Part shown: one piece after another, positions 25,825-34,732 of the stretch | Position numbering within the stretch: the stretch's first letter is position 1 | How the letters are laid out: every line of letters begins with the position of its first letter | Assembly (NCBI GenBank): GCA_016285645.1 | Contig: JAEERC010000064.1 | Span: forward strand, 1-64,000 | DNA from: Clostridiaceae bacterium | GTDB lineage: Bacteria > Bacillota > Clostridia > Oscillospirales > Acutalibacteraceae | Length of the DNA stretch: 64,000 bases | Reading direction: 5' to 3' | Program-made: the position numbers and the translations under genes | Notes under the pieces: model-generated | What the model was told of the DNA's origin: nothing | Databases searched by the model: none | The model's input: only the letters and a program-made list of their open reading frames with translations

Positions 25825-27276
25825 ATGTGTTCCAAAATAAAGAATTGTTTTGTTAATCTGTCTGTTCAGGCGAAAGCATCTTTCTGGGCTCTTGTTTGCG
25901 GAATAATACAAAAAGGGGTTGCTGTCATAACAACTCCGATTTTTACGCGCCTTCTTTCAACATCTGAATACGGTCAATTTAATGTTTTTAATTCGTGGCT
26001 TCAGATTCTGACGATTGTAATTTCGCTTAATTTGTCCGCAGGGGTGTTCCAGCAGGGGCTTGTGAAATTCGAGGAAGACGCAAAGAAATATACATCTTCT
26101 ATGCAAGGACTGTCGTTGCTGCTTTCGTCTTTTTGGGCGCTCGTTTACTTTTTATTCCGCGGATTCTGGAATAATTTACTGTCGTTGACCACGGAACAGA
26201 TGATTCTGATGATTGCGCTTATCTGGCTTTCATCTGTTTTCGGATTCTGGCTTGCAGAACAGCGCAATGAATACAAGTATAAAGCACTGGTGGTTGTTAC
26301 ACTGACAGTCGCGGTGCTGAGTCCGGTTCTGTCGGTTGTTTTGATTATGTCTTCAGAGGATAAGGTTACTGCAAGGATACTCGGCAACTTTTTTGTGGCT
26401 TTGGCGGTTTATGTTCCGCTTTTTGTTATACAGATAAAAAAAGGCGGGCATTTTGCTTCGCTAAAATACTGGAAGTATGCGCTTGCTTTTAATCTGCCCT
26501 TGGTTCCGCATTATTTGTCCCAGGTAATTCTTAACAGCTCAGACCGAATTATGATAGGGCGCATTGCCGGAGACGGATTTGCCGGAATTTATGGGTTGGC
26601 GTATTCTCTTTCCATGATTATGACAATAATCAACAATGCTTTGTCACAAACACTGAGTCCATGGGTATACAAAAAGATAAAGGCTGAAAAAACAGAAGAC
26701 ATAAAAATTGTTGCATATCCTGCTATGATACTGGTTGCCTTTGCCAATATTGTCCTGATTCTCATAGCTCCCGAGGCCGTCAGGATATTTGCTCCGGCTG
26801 AATACTTTGATGCGGTGTGGATTATTCCGCCGGTAGTTCTGAGCGTTTATTATATGTTTATTTATGATTTTTTTGCAAAGTTCGCATTTTATTACGAAAA
26901 ACGGACTTTTATCACCATAGCGAGCGTTGCCGGAGCGGCGCTGAATATTGTATTAAACCTTATTTTTATCAAAAAATTCGGCTATATTGCTGCGGGGTAC
27001 ACAACGCTGTTCTGCTATATTGTTTATGCGTGCTGTCATTATCTGTTTATGAACAAAGTCTGCAGAGAAAACTGCGGAGGTATAAAGCCGTACAGCACAA
27101 AAATTATTTTGCTGATTTCCGCTGCTTTTACCGCTTTTGGTTTGCTGCTTCTTCTTACATACAAATATATTGTTATAAGATATTCTATAGTGGCGCTTGC
27201 TCTTGCGGCGGTGATAGTTTTCCGAAAAAAGATTATCGACAGCGTATGGAGCATATTCAGACTTAAAAACGATTAA
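25825..27276 (+). CDS. Oligosaccharide flippase (Wzx/MATE-like)
   Basis: A 483-residue polytopic membrane protein, about 12-14 helices, of the polysaccharide biosynthesis (RfbX/MATE) family. The N-terminal KASFWALVCGIIQKGVAVITTPIFTRLLSTSEYGQFNVF is the family hallmark. It is expected to flip the undecaprenyl-linked repeat unit across the membrane. It starts 9 bases after the AsnB-like gene, with no strong ribosome binding site (gttttaat). It is the last clearly AT-rich gene of the cassette. Confidence 0.9.
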   Translation: MCSKIKNCFVNLSVQAKASFWALVCGIIQKGVAVITTPIFTRLLSTSEYGQFNVFNSWLQILTIVISLNLSAGVFQQGLVKFEEDAKKYTSSMQGLSLLLSSFWALVYFLFRGFWNNLLSLTTEQMILMIALIWLSSVFGFWLAEQRNEYKYKALVVVTLTVAVLSPVLSVVLIMSSEDKVTARILGNFFVALAVYVPLFVIQIKKGGHFASLKYWKYALAFNLPLVPHYLSQVILNSSDRIMIGRIAGDGFAGIYGLAYSLSMIMTIINNALSQTLSPWVYKKIKAEKTEDIKIVAYPAMILVAFANIVLILIAPEAVRIFAPAEYFDAVWIIPPVVLSVYYMFIYDFFAKFAFYYEKRTFITIASVAGAALNIVLNLIFIKKFGYIAAGYTTLFCYIVYACCHYLFMNKVCRENCGGIKPYSTKIILLISAAFTAFGLLLLLTYKYIVIRYSIVALALAAVIVFRKKIIDSVWSIFRLKND

Positions 27277-27288
27277 CCCGGAGGTACT

Positions 27289-28824
27289 ATGTCAAAACTG
27301 AAATATTTAACCGAAAACCGATATACTCTCAGCGACATATTTCCGAAGAGTCACGAGGTGTGGCTGGCAACGCCGCTGTTCTGCTATCTGCTTACGCCGA
27401 TTGTGCACATGATAGTTTACGCGGTCAGGGTCAGGCCGCATACCCTTGATATAAGCACAAAGGATCTCGCGCATCTGCTTACAACGGGCGAGGGAATAGG
27501 CAACCTGCAGATTCCGATTGTTCAGGGCGCTTTCTGTCTTTCGCTGCTCCTCGCGATTGTCGCGTGGATTTCACACGCCGTTTACGCGCGGCAGACGCAT
27601 CTGAGACCGACAACCGACATAATACCGATGTTCTTCTTCACGGCGCTGTGCGCGATTGTCTCTGTTTCGGCAGCGGTTCAGCACACGCCGAAGGCGTATG
27701 TGCTCGGCTTTACCGTGCGCGCGGAGGGAACGGTGGTAATCCTTTTGTATTTTCTTGTTTATTATCTCTGCGGGTCGATGATAAGAAAAGAAAAAATCAA
27801 ATACGCGGTTATCGGCTTTTTTCTTTCCACCGCGTTTGTTATAGGCGTGATGTCGCTTATAGACTTTTTCATTGTGAAAATACCGATTTTCAGCCCCGAC
27901 TATTTCACGGTTATATTCCGCCACCGCAATTTCTATTCCTACTATCTCACAATGGTAATCGCGCTTTCGGCGGGGCTGTTCACGCTTGAAAAGAACAGAG
28001 CCGTAAAGGCGCTCTCGCTTGTTTCCTTCCTGCTCAACTGCGCGGTCCTCGCCTTCAACGACAGTTTCGGCGGCTTCCTCGCCTGCCTTGTGGCGCTCAC
28101 ATTCCTGATTGTCGCCGCGTCGATAAAGAAGCGTAAATTCAGCTTCGGCGCGCTTTCAATGCTGCTGATTTTCCTCGCGGTGTGCTTTGTTGTGGGACTG
28201 AAATATCAGAGCTTTTTCAGCGAAGTGATTAAACTCGGCAGCGATGTTGAGAAAATCGCCACCAACGCGGAGGACGCGGACAACGCGGGCACGGCTCGCT
28301 GGGGCTTGTGGAGAGCCACGGCGGGGTATATAAAAGAGAGACCGTTTTTCGGGCACGGGTTTGAAGGCACGGTGCAGCGCCTTCTCAACGACACGGCCCA
28401 GGAAAAGGTTCACAACGAATATCTCGACTATATGGTCGATTTCGGCATTCCCGCCGGGCTTATCTATATCGGCGGACTTGTGTCGATATTTATAAAAGCG
28501 CTTAAAAGAAGGGCGCATGTTGACAATGTCACACTCATCTGTTTGACCGCCTCGCTCGGCTATATAGCGTCGGCGTTCGTCGGCAACAGGATGGTTTATG
28601 TAATTCCTTTCTTCTTCATCTTCCTCGGGCTTGCGAACAACACGCACGGGCAATACGCGAAACTCGCTCCCGACGGCGAAACTCAAACAGAGGAAACAGC
28701 CGAAAATGAGGAAGCCGTTACTCCCGCGGCAGATGAACCCACTGAGAAAGCGGAAGAAGCCGAAGCGGAGATCGTTGCGGAAAGTATTGAAAACACCGGA
28801 ATCGGAGAGACTGACGATGTATGA
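27289..28824 (+). CDS. O-antigen ligase/polymerase-like membrane protein (Wzy/WaaL)
   Basis: A 511-residue protein with about 11-12 membrane helices and the large external loop late in the sequence (ARWGLWRATAGYIKERPFFGHGFEG), which is the O-antigen ligase family core. The cytoplasmic C-terminal ~60 residues are unusually acidic (EETAENEEAVTPAADEPTEKAEEAEAE), like the acidic tail of the VWA protein downstream. The ribosome binding site is cggaggta. It overlaps the next gene by 8 bases. The probable role is polymerisation of repeat units; ligation to a carrier is the alternative. Confidence 0.85.
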   Translation: MSKLKYLTENRYTLSDIFPKSHEVWLATPLFCYLLTPIVHMIVYAVRVRPHTLDISTKDLAHLLTTGEGIGNLQIPIVQGAFCLSLLLAIVAWISHAVYARQTHLRPTTDIIPMFFFTALCAIVSVSAAVQHTPKAYVLGFTVRAEGTVVILLYFLVYYLCGSMIRKEKIKYAVIGFFLSTAFVIGVMSLIDFFIVKIPIFSPDYFTVIFRHRNFYSYYLTMVIALSAGLFTLEKNRAVKALSLVSFLLNCAVLAFNDSFGGFLACLVALTFLIVAASIKKRKFSFGALSMLLIFLAVCFVVGLKYQSFFSEVIKLGSDVEKIATNAEDADNAGTARWGLWRATAGYIKERPFFGHGFEGTVQRLLNDTAQEKVHNEYLDYMVDFGIPAGLIYIGGLVSIFIKALKRRAHVDNVTLICLTASLGYIASAFVGNRMVYVIPFFFIFLGLANNTHGQYAKLAPDGETQTEETAENEEAVTPAADEPTEKAEEAEAEIVAESIENTGIGETDDV

Positions 28825-29929
28825 TTTTCTTGTTGTGGGCGCGGGGCTGTTCGGAGCGGCCTTTGCCCGCAAAGCGAAGGACGCCGGCAAAAGCGTGCTT
28901 GTTATAGACAGGCGCCCTCACATAGCCGGAAACGCGTTTACCGAAAGGATAAACGGCGTGAACGTTCACAGATACGGCGCGCACATCTTTCACACGAACG
29001 ATAAAGCTGTCTGGGATTTCGTAAACGAGTTCGCCTCCTTCAACCGCTACACAAACTCGCCCGTTGCAAATTACAAAGGCGAGCTCTATTCGCTCCCGTT
29101 CAATATGTACACTTTCAACGCCATGTGGGGCGTGAAAACCCCCGACGAGGCGAAGGCGGTGATTGAAAAGCAGCGCGGCGAAATCAAAGGTGAGCCGGCA
29201 AACCTCGAGGAGCAGGCAATCTGCCTTGTCGGCAGGGATATATATGAAAAGCTTGTCAGGGGCTACACCGAAAAGCAGTGGGGCAGAAAATGCGGCGACC
29301 TGCCCGCTTTTATAATAAAGCGGCTCCCCGTGCGCTTCACCTTTGACAACAACTATTTCAACGCCCTTTATCAGGGCATTCCCGTCGGGGGCTACACCTG
29401 CCTTGCCGAAAAAATGCTCGAGGGCATTGAGGTACGCCTCGGCACCGATTATCTCAAGGAAAAGGATGAATATGAGAATATCGCGAAAACGGTGATATAT
29501 TCGGGCGCGGTCGATGAATACTTCGATTATTGCTTCGGCGCCCTCGGATACAGGAGCCTCAGATTTGAAACCGAGGCTCTTGAAACCTCAAATTATCAGG
29601 GCAACGCCGTTGTCAACTACACCGATTCCGAAACGCCGTTTACAAGAATAATCGAACACAAGTGGTTTGAGTTCGGCAAAGATGAAAACGGAAACGACAT
29701 TCCCGGCACGGTCATCACGCGGGAATACAGCGCCCGTTGGGAAAGGGGCGATGAGCCGTACTATCCCGTAAACGATGAGAAAAACAGCGCCCTTTACGCC
29801 CGTTACAAAGCCCTTGCCGACAGTGAGAAAAATGTGTATTTCGGCGGCAGACTCGGGGAATACAGATATCTTGATATGGATCAGACGGTCGCCTGCGCGC
29901 TGAACCTTGCGCAAAGGTTGTTAAAATAA
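28817..29929 (+). CDS. glf: UDP-galactopyranose mutase
   Basis: A 370-residue flavoenzyme converting UDP-galactopyranose to UDP-galactofuranose. It shows the dinucleotide motif VVGAGLFGAAFARKA, the substrate region VHRYGAHIFHTND, and conserved RGYTEKQWGRKC and FTRIIEHKWFE. The ORF-track frame extends far upstream (28631), but the real start is the ATG at 28817, overlapping the ligase stop, with cggagaga upstream. Its presence indicates that the surface glycan contains galactofuranose. It is the last gene of the cluster. Confidence 0.95.
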   Translation: MYDFLVVGAGLFGAAFARKAKDAGKSVLVIDRRPHIAGNAFTERINGVNVHRYGAHIFHTNDKAVWDFVNEFASFNRYTNSPVANYKGELYSLPFNMYTFNAMWGVKTPDEAKAVIEKQRGEIKGEPANLEEQAICLVGRDIYEKLVRGYTEKQWGRKCGDLPAFIIKRLPVRFTFDNNYFNALYQGIPVGGYTCLAEKMLEGIEVRLGTDYLKEKDEYENIAKTVIYSGAVDEYFDYCFGALGYRSLRFETEALETSNYQGNAVVNYTDSETPFTRIIEHKWFEFGKDENGNDIPGTVITREYSARWERGDEPYYPVNDEKNSALYARYKALADSEKNVYFGGRLGEYRYLDMDQTVACALNLAQRLLK

Positions 29930-29940
29930 TAAAAAAATAT

Positions 29941-29968
29941 TTGATTTTAATAAAGTATATGTTATAAT
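29941..29968 (+). promoter_or_regulatory. Sigma-A type promoter
   Basis: TTGATT (29941-29946), 16-base spacer, TATAAT (29963-29968), about 30 bases before the VWA gene, whose ribosome binding site is aggagatga. Confidence 0.75.
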
Positions 29969-30000
29969 GAAATATACAAGACAAATCAGGAGATGAGTTT

Positions 30001-31575
30001 ATGAGAAAGAGCATTATTGCAATCGTTATGTGCGTTGTGATGGCGTTCTTCGCCGTTCTGCCCGCCTACGCGGCTGAAATAGCGGGAATTGACACAAGCG
30101 CGCTCCCCGAAATCAGCGTTGACGTATCCGGCGCGGGCAACCTTGACGCCGGCAAAATAACAGCTACCCTTGACGGCAAGCCCCTCACGGTGAGCGGTGT
30201 TGAAAACGCCGAAAAGGGCTCGACCGAATGGATTATCATGATTGACACCTCCGCTTCAAACACAAAGGCGGAGTTCAACTCGCAGAAAGCCGGCATCAAA
30301 GCGCTTATCGATTCGCTCGGCAAGGACGACACGCTCGTGCTTTACACCTTCGATGAGAAGGTTGAGCAGGTCCTCAAGGGCGGCGAAAGCAAGCAGGCGG
30401 CGAAAGCAGCGGTTGACAAAATCACATGCGACGGTCAATATACCTCTTTCTACGCGGCAACCTCAAAGCTCGTTGAGCTTGCGGACGCGAGCAAGGCGGA
30501 CAATGTAGTGCCCGTGATATATTCCGACGGCGCGTGCACCGGCAGCGATGCCACAGCGGCGAACAAGGCGGCCGCGGAAAAGAAGCTTTCCGCTTCAGAA
30601 GTTCCCGTTACCGGTTTTTATCCCGCGAACGCGAAGGTTTCCGAGAAGGAAAGCTTCAGCAACTTTATGAAACTCACAGGCGGTTCGGCGTCCGCGTTTA
30701 CCGCTAACGGCTCAGGCACTCAGCTTAAAAAAGCGGGTGAGGCGGCAGCGGGCAACAGCGCGAAATCAACCGTTAAACTCACAGCCGATGACGACATCGC
30801 GGCAAATGACAAAGCCGTTCTTTCAATAGATCTCGGCGACGGCAAGCCCATCACCAAGGAAGCGAGCGTTACCGCGTGGAGCAAAACCCCCGAAGTGACC
30901 GAGGCGCCCACAGAGATAACAACCGAAGCCCCCGCCGAAACGGATACTCAGGCAACCGAGCCCGCGGGCGAAACAGAAACCGCGGGGCAGACGGAACAGA
31001 CCGAAGCGCCCGTCACCGACGCGACCGAGGCGGAACCCGATACCACCGCGGCTGAACCCGCTGAAAAAGACGGCTCCCTCACAAAGATTCTCATAATCGC
31101 GGCGGCGGTTCTCGCCCTGCTGTTAATACTCCTTCTCGCTCTTTCAAAGAAGAAAAAGAAAGCCCCCGAAGAGGAGGGCGAAGAAGCTCCGGCTCCCGTT
31201 GAGGAAGCCCCCGCCGAACCCGCTCCCGTTGCGGCTCCCGTCGAAGAACCCGAAGAAGAGGAAGAGGACGAAGAGCCCGATGAGGACGAGGAAGAGGAAG
31301 AAGACGAGGAAGAAGAGGAGCCCGAAGAGGAAGAAGAACCCGAGGAGGAACCCGAGGACGAAGAAGAGGAAGAACTTCCTCCTCCGCCCGAACCGGAACC
31401 GGAACCCGAAGAGGAAGAGGATGAAGAGGACGAAGACGAGCTTCCTCCCGCTCCCGAACCGGAACCCGAGCCGGAACCCGAACCGGTCGCCCCCGTAAAA
31501 CCCGTAAAGGAAAAGAAGGATAAAAAGAAAAAGAGCAAGAACAAAGGTCAGTTCCAGTTCTATTTCGAAGAATAA
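30001..31575 (+). CDS. VWA-domain surface protein with long acidic cytoplasmic tail
   Basis: A 524-residue protein. It has a signal peptide (IAIVMCVVMAFFAVLPAYA); a VWA domain at about 60-270 with a complete MIDAS set (MIDTSAS giving DxSxS, the Thr in GQYTSFYAA, and Asp in IYSDGACTG); a Thr/Glu/Ala-rich linker (300-355); a transmembrane helix (ILIIAAAVLALLLILLLAL, about 362-380); then an extremely acidic Glu/Pro tail of about 110 residues and a basic end KEKKDKKKKSKNKGQFQFYF. VWA domains bind ligands or other proteins through a metal. The layout puts the VWA outside and the acidic tail in the cytoplasm. Partner unknown. Confidence 0.8.
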   Translation: MRKSIIAIVMCVVMAFFAVLPAYAAEIAGIDTSALPEISVDVSGAGNLDAGKITATLDGKPLTVSGVENAEKGSTEWIIMIDTSASNTKAEFNSQKAGIKALIDSLGKDDTLVLYTFDEKVEQVLKGGESKQAAKAAVDKITCDGQYTSFYAATSKLVELADASKADNVVPVIYSDGACTGSDATAANKAAAEKKLSASEVPVTGFYPANAKVSEKESFSNFMKLTGGSASAFTANGSGTQLKKAGEAAAGNSAKSTVKLTADDDIAANDKAVLSIDLGDGKPITKEASVTAWSKTPEVTEAPTEITTEAPAETDTQATEPAGETETAGQTEQTEAPVTDATEAEPDTTAAEPAEKDGSLTKILIIAAAVLALLLILLLALSKKKKKAPEEEGEEAPAPVEEAPAEPAPVAAPVEEPEEEEEDEEPDEDEEEEEDEEEEEPEEEEEPEEEPEDEEEEELPPPPEPEPEPEEEEDEEDEDELPPAPEPEPEPEPEPVAPVKPVKEKKDKKKKSKNKGQFQFYFEE

Positions 31576-31586
31576 TAAATAATATT

Positions 31587-31626
31587 CACGGGTCTGCCCA
31601 CTTAGGCAGACCCGTGGTGCTTTGTT
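31587..31626 (+). terminator. Intrinsic terminator after the VWA gene
   Basis: A 12-bp stem CACGGGTCTGCC / GGCAGACCCGTG with a 6-base loop, followed by gtgctttgttt; the T run is imperfect. Confidence 0.75.
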
Positions 31627-32040
31627 TAATGAGCAATGAGAAGTGAGGAGTGAGCAGTTAAAGGAGGGCTTCGCCCTCACCCGATTATATTATATTTCCA
31701 GGTTCCGAATTCCATATTCCGAATTAATGGGCACTTAGTGCCGATTTACACCTCATCCGTCTTGCTCGCTACACATGCAATCCACCTTTTTTCTCCGAAA
31801 ACGGGCGCCCTTTTGTCGCTTACGCGACATTTCCCCTGTCAGGGGAATAACCTCGGAGGGGAAGGCTTAGTAGGGAACACTGTCCGGCGTTTCGGGCAAA
31901 ACGGAGTTTTGCGTCGTAGGGGCGGATATTATCCGCCCGCAACAGGAACGTCCGCGAGGACATACAATCGGCGAAGCCCCTCAATTCGAAATTCGGCATT
32001 CGCCATTAAGAAACCATATGAAAACGCAGTACCCTTTATA
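31627..32040. repeat. Gene-free block of dispersed repeat remnants
   Basis: No gene is supported in this stretch. It contains an inverse copy of the 'ctcatt' repeat (gagcaatgagaagtgagg), gaattccatattccgaatt, an arm similar to the DUF559 unit (ccgtcttgctcgct ... gcaatccacc, about 31758-31788), fragments around gcttacgcgac, and a GC palindrome gtaggggcggatattatcc-gcccgc (about 31918). The 101-codon ORF at 31738 is a translation of this mosaic. It looks like a landing site where repeats have accumulated. Confidence 0.65.
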
Positions 32041-32074
32041 TAAAAATATTTACAAATATATAATTATATTATTG

Positions 32075-32102
32075 TTGACAAAAGCATTATTATTGCTATA
32101 AT
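32075..32102 (+). promoter_or_regulatory. Sigma-A type promoter
   Basis: TTGACA (32075-32080), 16 bases, TATAAT (32097-32102): both hexamers are consensus. It drives the first DUF4474 gene. Confidence 0.85.
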
Positions 32103-32170
32103 ATTAAAAAGTAAAATCGGGTATTTTTCGAAAAAGGCAAAATGAGTGAAACAAAAAAGGAGGCAGGACG

Positions 32171-33250
32171 ATGAACAAAACACTGACTGTGGCACTCACC
32201 TCGGTTCTCGCGGTTATAATCTGCGCGGTTATGTTTGTTGCGATCCGCTCAAGGGAAATGCCTGTTTCATCGGGTGAAGCGGGCACCGCAAAGCAGCACA
32301 TCTCCGCCGGAGAGGAACAGACCGAAGAGCAGGTCACAATATCCGCGACCGCCGCGGAGATAATCGAAAATGTTACCGAAACCGTATCTCAGGCGAACGC
32401 CACAAAAGCCCCGCCGGCGGCGACGAGGGCGGAGAACAGCACTCAGGCGGGCGGCAGCGGCGGAAGTGCGGGGGATACAACTGCAAAGCCCGGCGAAACA
32501 ACCGCTCCCGCGCAGAGTTCCGCAACGGCTCCCACGGAAAAACCGACCGAAACAACCACAAAAAAGAATGTGCAGACCTCGTCGGGCACTCTCGCCCAGG
32601 ATATGACCATTATGGGGCTGAGAAAACAGGGCTACGACGTTTACGGCACAAAGAAATATATTTATAACGACGACAAAAACGCGAGGCAGGCAAAATACGG
32701 TTACAACAGATTTTACGATTCAGCCGCATCGCTTATTGACTTCCACATTGAAACCTGCCGCATAGCGTTCAAGAACTACGCCGGCAAGGACTGGATGATT
32801 CAGCTCTGGAAGGGCACCTACATCTCCGATGACGAAATCGGCACCGTCGGCTGTGAAATCGGTCTTTACAACAGAACCGCGGGCAAATACGGCGGCATGT
32901 TCGACCACTACAACTGCGCCGAACAAGCCGACTGGCTCAATATGGAAATGACAATGCTCTGGGATGACGACTACGACGGCAACTATTCCGCCCAGTTCAC
33001 CAGAACTTACGACATCTACTGGTGGCCGACCGGCTTTGTTGACGGCCAACTCAGGAACAGGAACGACACCTCGAGCATCAGGGTCCTTGGCAGAATAACC
33101 TTTAAGGACAGCGAGATGGCGGAGAAGTTTGACGCGGCTCTCAGCAGCGTCGGGTTCAGAAAGGTAACGAACTTCGACCCCACCGTGAAGGACACTTACA
33201 AGCGCCAGATCTGCGATGTAATCTTCGTCTGGCAGGATGTGCGCAGTTAA
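32171..33250 (+). CDS. Membrane-anchored DUF4474 protein, paralog 1
   Basis: A 359-residue protein: N-terminal signal-anchor helix (LTVALTSVLAVIICAVMFVAI), a Thr/Ala/Glu-rich low-complexity linker to about 140, then a DUF4474 domain (about 150-355) with YGYNRFYDSAASLIDFHIET, DWMIQLWKGTY, VGCEIGLYNR, DWLNMEMTMLWDDDYDGNY and YDIYWWPTGFVDGQL. DUF4474 is a family of clostridial proteins of unknown function. aaaggaggcagg precedes the ATG. A closely similar paralog follows, each with its own promoter. An extracellular, wall-embedded role is inferred from topology. Confidence 0.75.
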   Translation: MNKTLTVALTSVLAVIICAVMFVAIRSREMPVSSGEAGTAKQHISAGEEQTEEQVTISATAAEIIENVTETVSQANATKAPPAATRAENSTQAGGSGGSAGDTTAKPGETTAPAQSSATAPTEKPTETTTKKNVQTSSGTLAQDMTIMGLRKQGYDVYGTKKYIYNDDKNARQAKYGYNRFYDSAASLIDFHIETCRIAFKNYAGKDWMIQLWKGTYISDDEIGTVGCEIGLYNRTAGKYGGMFDHYNCAEQADWLNMEMTMLWDDDYDGNYSAQFTRTYDIYWWPTGFVDGQLRNRNDTSSIRVLGRITFKDSEMAEKFDAALSSVGFRKVTNFDPTVKDTYKRQICDVIFVWQDVRS

Positions 33251-33296
33251 ATTCTTAAAATTAAATTAATATTGAATTAATTTGATTTAGCATTTG

Positions 33297-33325
33297 TTGA
33301 CATATTATTTTTGTTTTGTTATACT
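33297..33325 (+). promoter_or_regulatory. Sigma-A type promoter
   Basis: TTGACA (33297-33302), 17 bases, TATACT (33320-33325). It lies inside the ORF-track extension of the next gene, which supports the later start at 33363. Confidence 0.85.
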
Positions 33326-33362
33326 TTGCTATACATTGAAATATTATGAGGTGAACAATATT

Positions 33363-34559
33363 ATGAGCAAATCCAAGATTATGGCAATAGTCATCGCTGC
33401 TGTTGTGGTAATCGCGGGCGTAGGCGTCGCGGTTCCCATTCTCAGGAACAGAATAAAGCCTGAAAATGAAACAACAACGGTTATGGAAGCAAAAACAAGG
33501 GCAAGTCTTGAGGAGGAGAGCACCACTGTCGCTCCCGAATCCGAAAGCACTGCCGTTGAACAGCTTACAAACGAAAAGGGCGAGGTTGTAACCGATTCTC
33601 AGGGCAAACCCGTCACAACGGTAAAGGCGGTCAAAAACACCGTCAAGGGCGCCGCGACAACCAAGGCGAGCGGCAACAAGAACACAACCAAAAAGACAAC
33701 AACCAAAAAATCCACCGGCAGAAACACCGACACCGGCGTATGGTATGTTGATATGCTCGGCAGAGGCCTCAACGAGATGGAGCAGAAGGCGGTTCTCGGC
33801 TACAGCTATAACAGCGAAGGCGACTACTTCTACACCGACGACAAGGACTGCTGGCAGTCCGGCTTCGGCTACAACGAAATCTACGACCAGGCGGCGGGCT
33901 TCTCGGTTATGTATATCGACAAGCTCAGAATCCGTTTCGACTATGACGACCTCGCGTGGATGATTCAGCTCTGGAAGGGTCAGTACGGCTGGGTATTCGT
34001 AGGCAGCGAAATCGGCGTTTACACAAGCGACCAGTTCAAAACCTCCGAAATCAACGCCTCTCAGCTCAACCACTATGAGTGCGCCGACGAGTCCAACTGG
34101 CTCAATATGAAGATGGACCTCTACTGGGACAGCGACAGAAACGGCTCCTATGACAAGCTCTTCACAAGACCTTACACCAAATACTGGTGGGCAACCGGCT
34201 TCAAGTTCGGCACTCTCAACAGGTTCACATCCCCCATCACCGAGCTCATTATGCAGGCGCGCGTTACCTTCAAATCATCCGCTATGGCGAATCTCTTCAC
34301 AACAGGTATGAAGAAGGCGGGCTTCCATTCGGCGGCTTCCGCGAGCAACCTTTCCAAGGACAGCATCTACCAGAGCGGCTCGGATGTTTACTTCAGATGG
34401 TATTCGGTATATTCCAAGACCTTCACGGATGTAGGCAGCGGCACTGTTGACAACCCCGGCGGCAGCGACAAGCCCACAACCACCACAACCACAACCACTA
34501 CGACTACCACCACAACAACCGTTCAGAACACGGAAAACCCGAATCCCGTTCCCGACTGA
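33363..34559 (+). CDS. Membrane-anchored DUF4474 protein, paralog 2
   Basis: A 398-residue protein starting MSKSKIMAIVIAAVVVIAGVGVAVPIL (signal anchor). A Thr/Lys-rich linker (TTKKTTTKKSTG) runs to about 120, then a DUF4474 domain with the same landmarks as paralog 1 (DLAWMIQLWKGQYG, SEIGVYTSDQF, SNWLNMKMDLYWD, TKYWWATGFKFG). A Thr-only tail (TTTTTTTTTTTT) precedes the C-terminus. The 33294 start is rejected because a promoter lies there; gaggtga precedes 33363. The C-terminal Thr run is encoded by near-identical acc/aca repeats and may vary in length. Confidence 0.75.
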   Translation: MSKSKIMAIVIAAVVVIAGVGVAVPILRNRIKPENETTTVMEAKTRASLEEESTTVAPESESTAVEQLTNEKGEVVTDSQGKPVTTVKAVKNTVKGAATTKASGNKNTTKKTTTKKSTGRNTDTGVWYVDMLGRGLNEMEQKAVLGYSYNSEGDYFYTDDKDCWQSGFGYNEIYDQAAGFSVMYIDKLRIRFDYDDLAWMIQLWKGQYGWVFVGSEIGVYTSDQFKTSEINASQLNHYECADESNWLNMKMDLYWDSDRNGSYDKLFTRPYTKYWWATGFKFGTLNRFTSPITELIMQARVTFKSSAMANLFTTGMKKAGFHSAASASNLSKDSIYQSGSDVYFRWYSVYSKTFTDVGSGTVDNPGGSDKPTTTTTTTTTTTTTTTVQNTENPNPVPD

Positions 34560-34653
34560 TATAGGCAATATTATTAAATTTATTACCCCGGTTTTGATTA
34601 TTTTGTACAAATAGCGGTAATTGCGCAATATTCCTTTATATATCAAAAAAAGG

Positions 34654-34682
34654 TTGACAAACCCGCTGTTTCGTGCTATTAT
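34654..34682 (+). promoter_or_regulatory. Sigma-A type promoter
   Basis: TTGACA (34654-34659), 17 bases, TATTAT (34677-34682), upstream of the small secreted protein gene. Confidence 0.85.
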
Positions 34683-34732
34683 AAGTTAACAATTGTTGCT
34701 CTTGCAATAAATTATGAAAGGAATGGTTCATT

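Noticed and set aside
30948-31544. Minus-strand Ser-rich 198-residue ORF
   Set aside because: Shadow of the acidic Glu/Pro tail coding sequence on the other strand.
31738-32043. 101-codon ORF
   Set aside because: Lies entirely in repeat remnants and translates palindromes; no ribosome binding site or recognisable protein.
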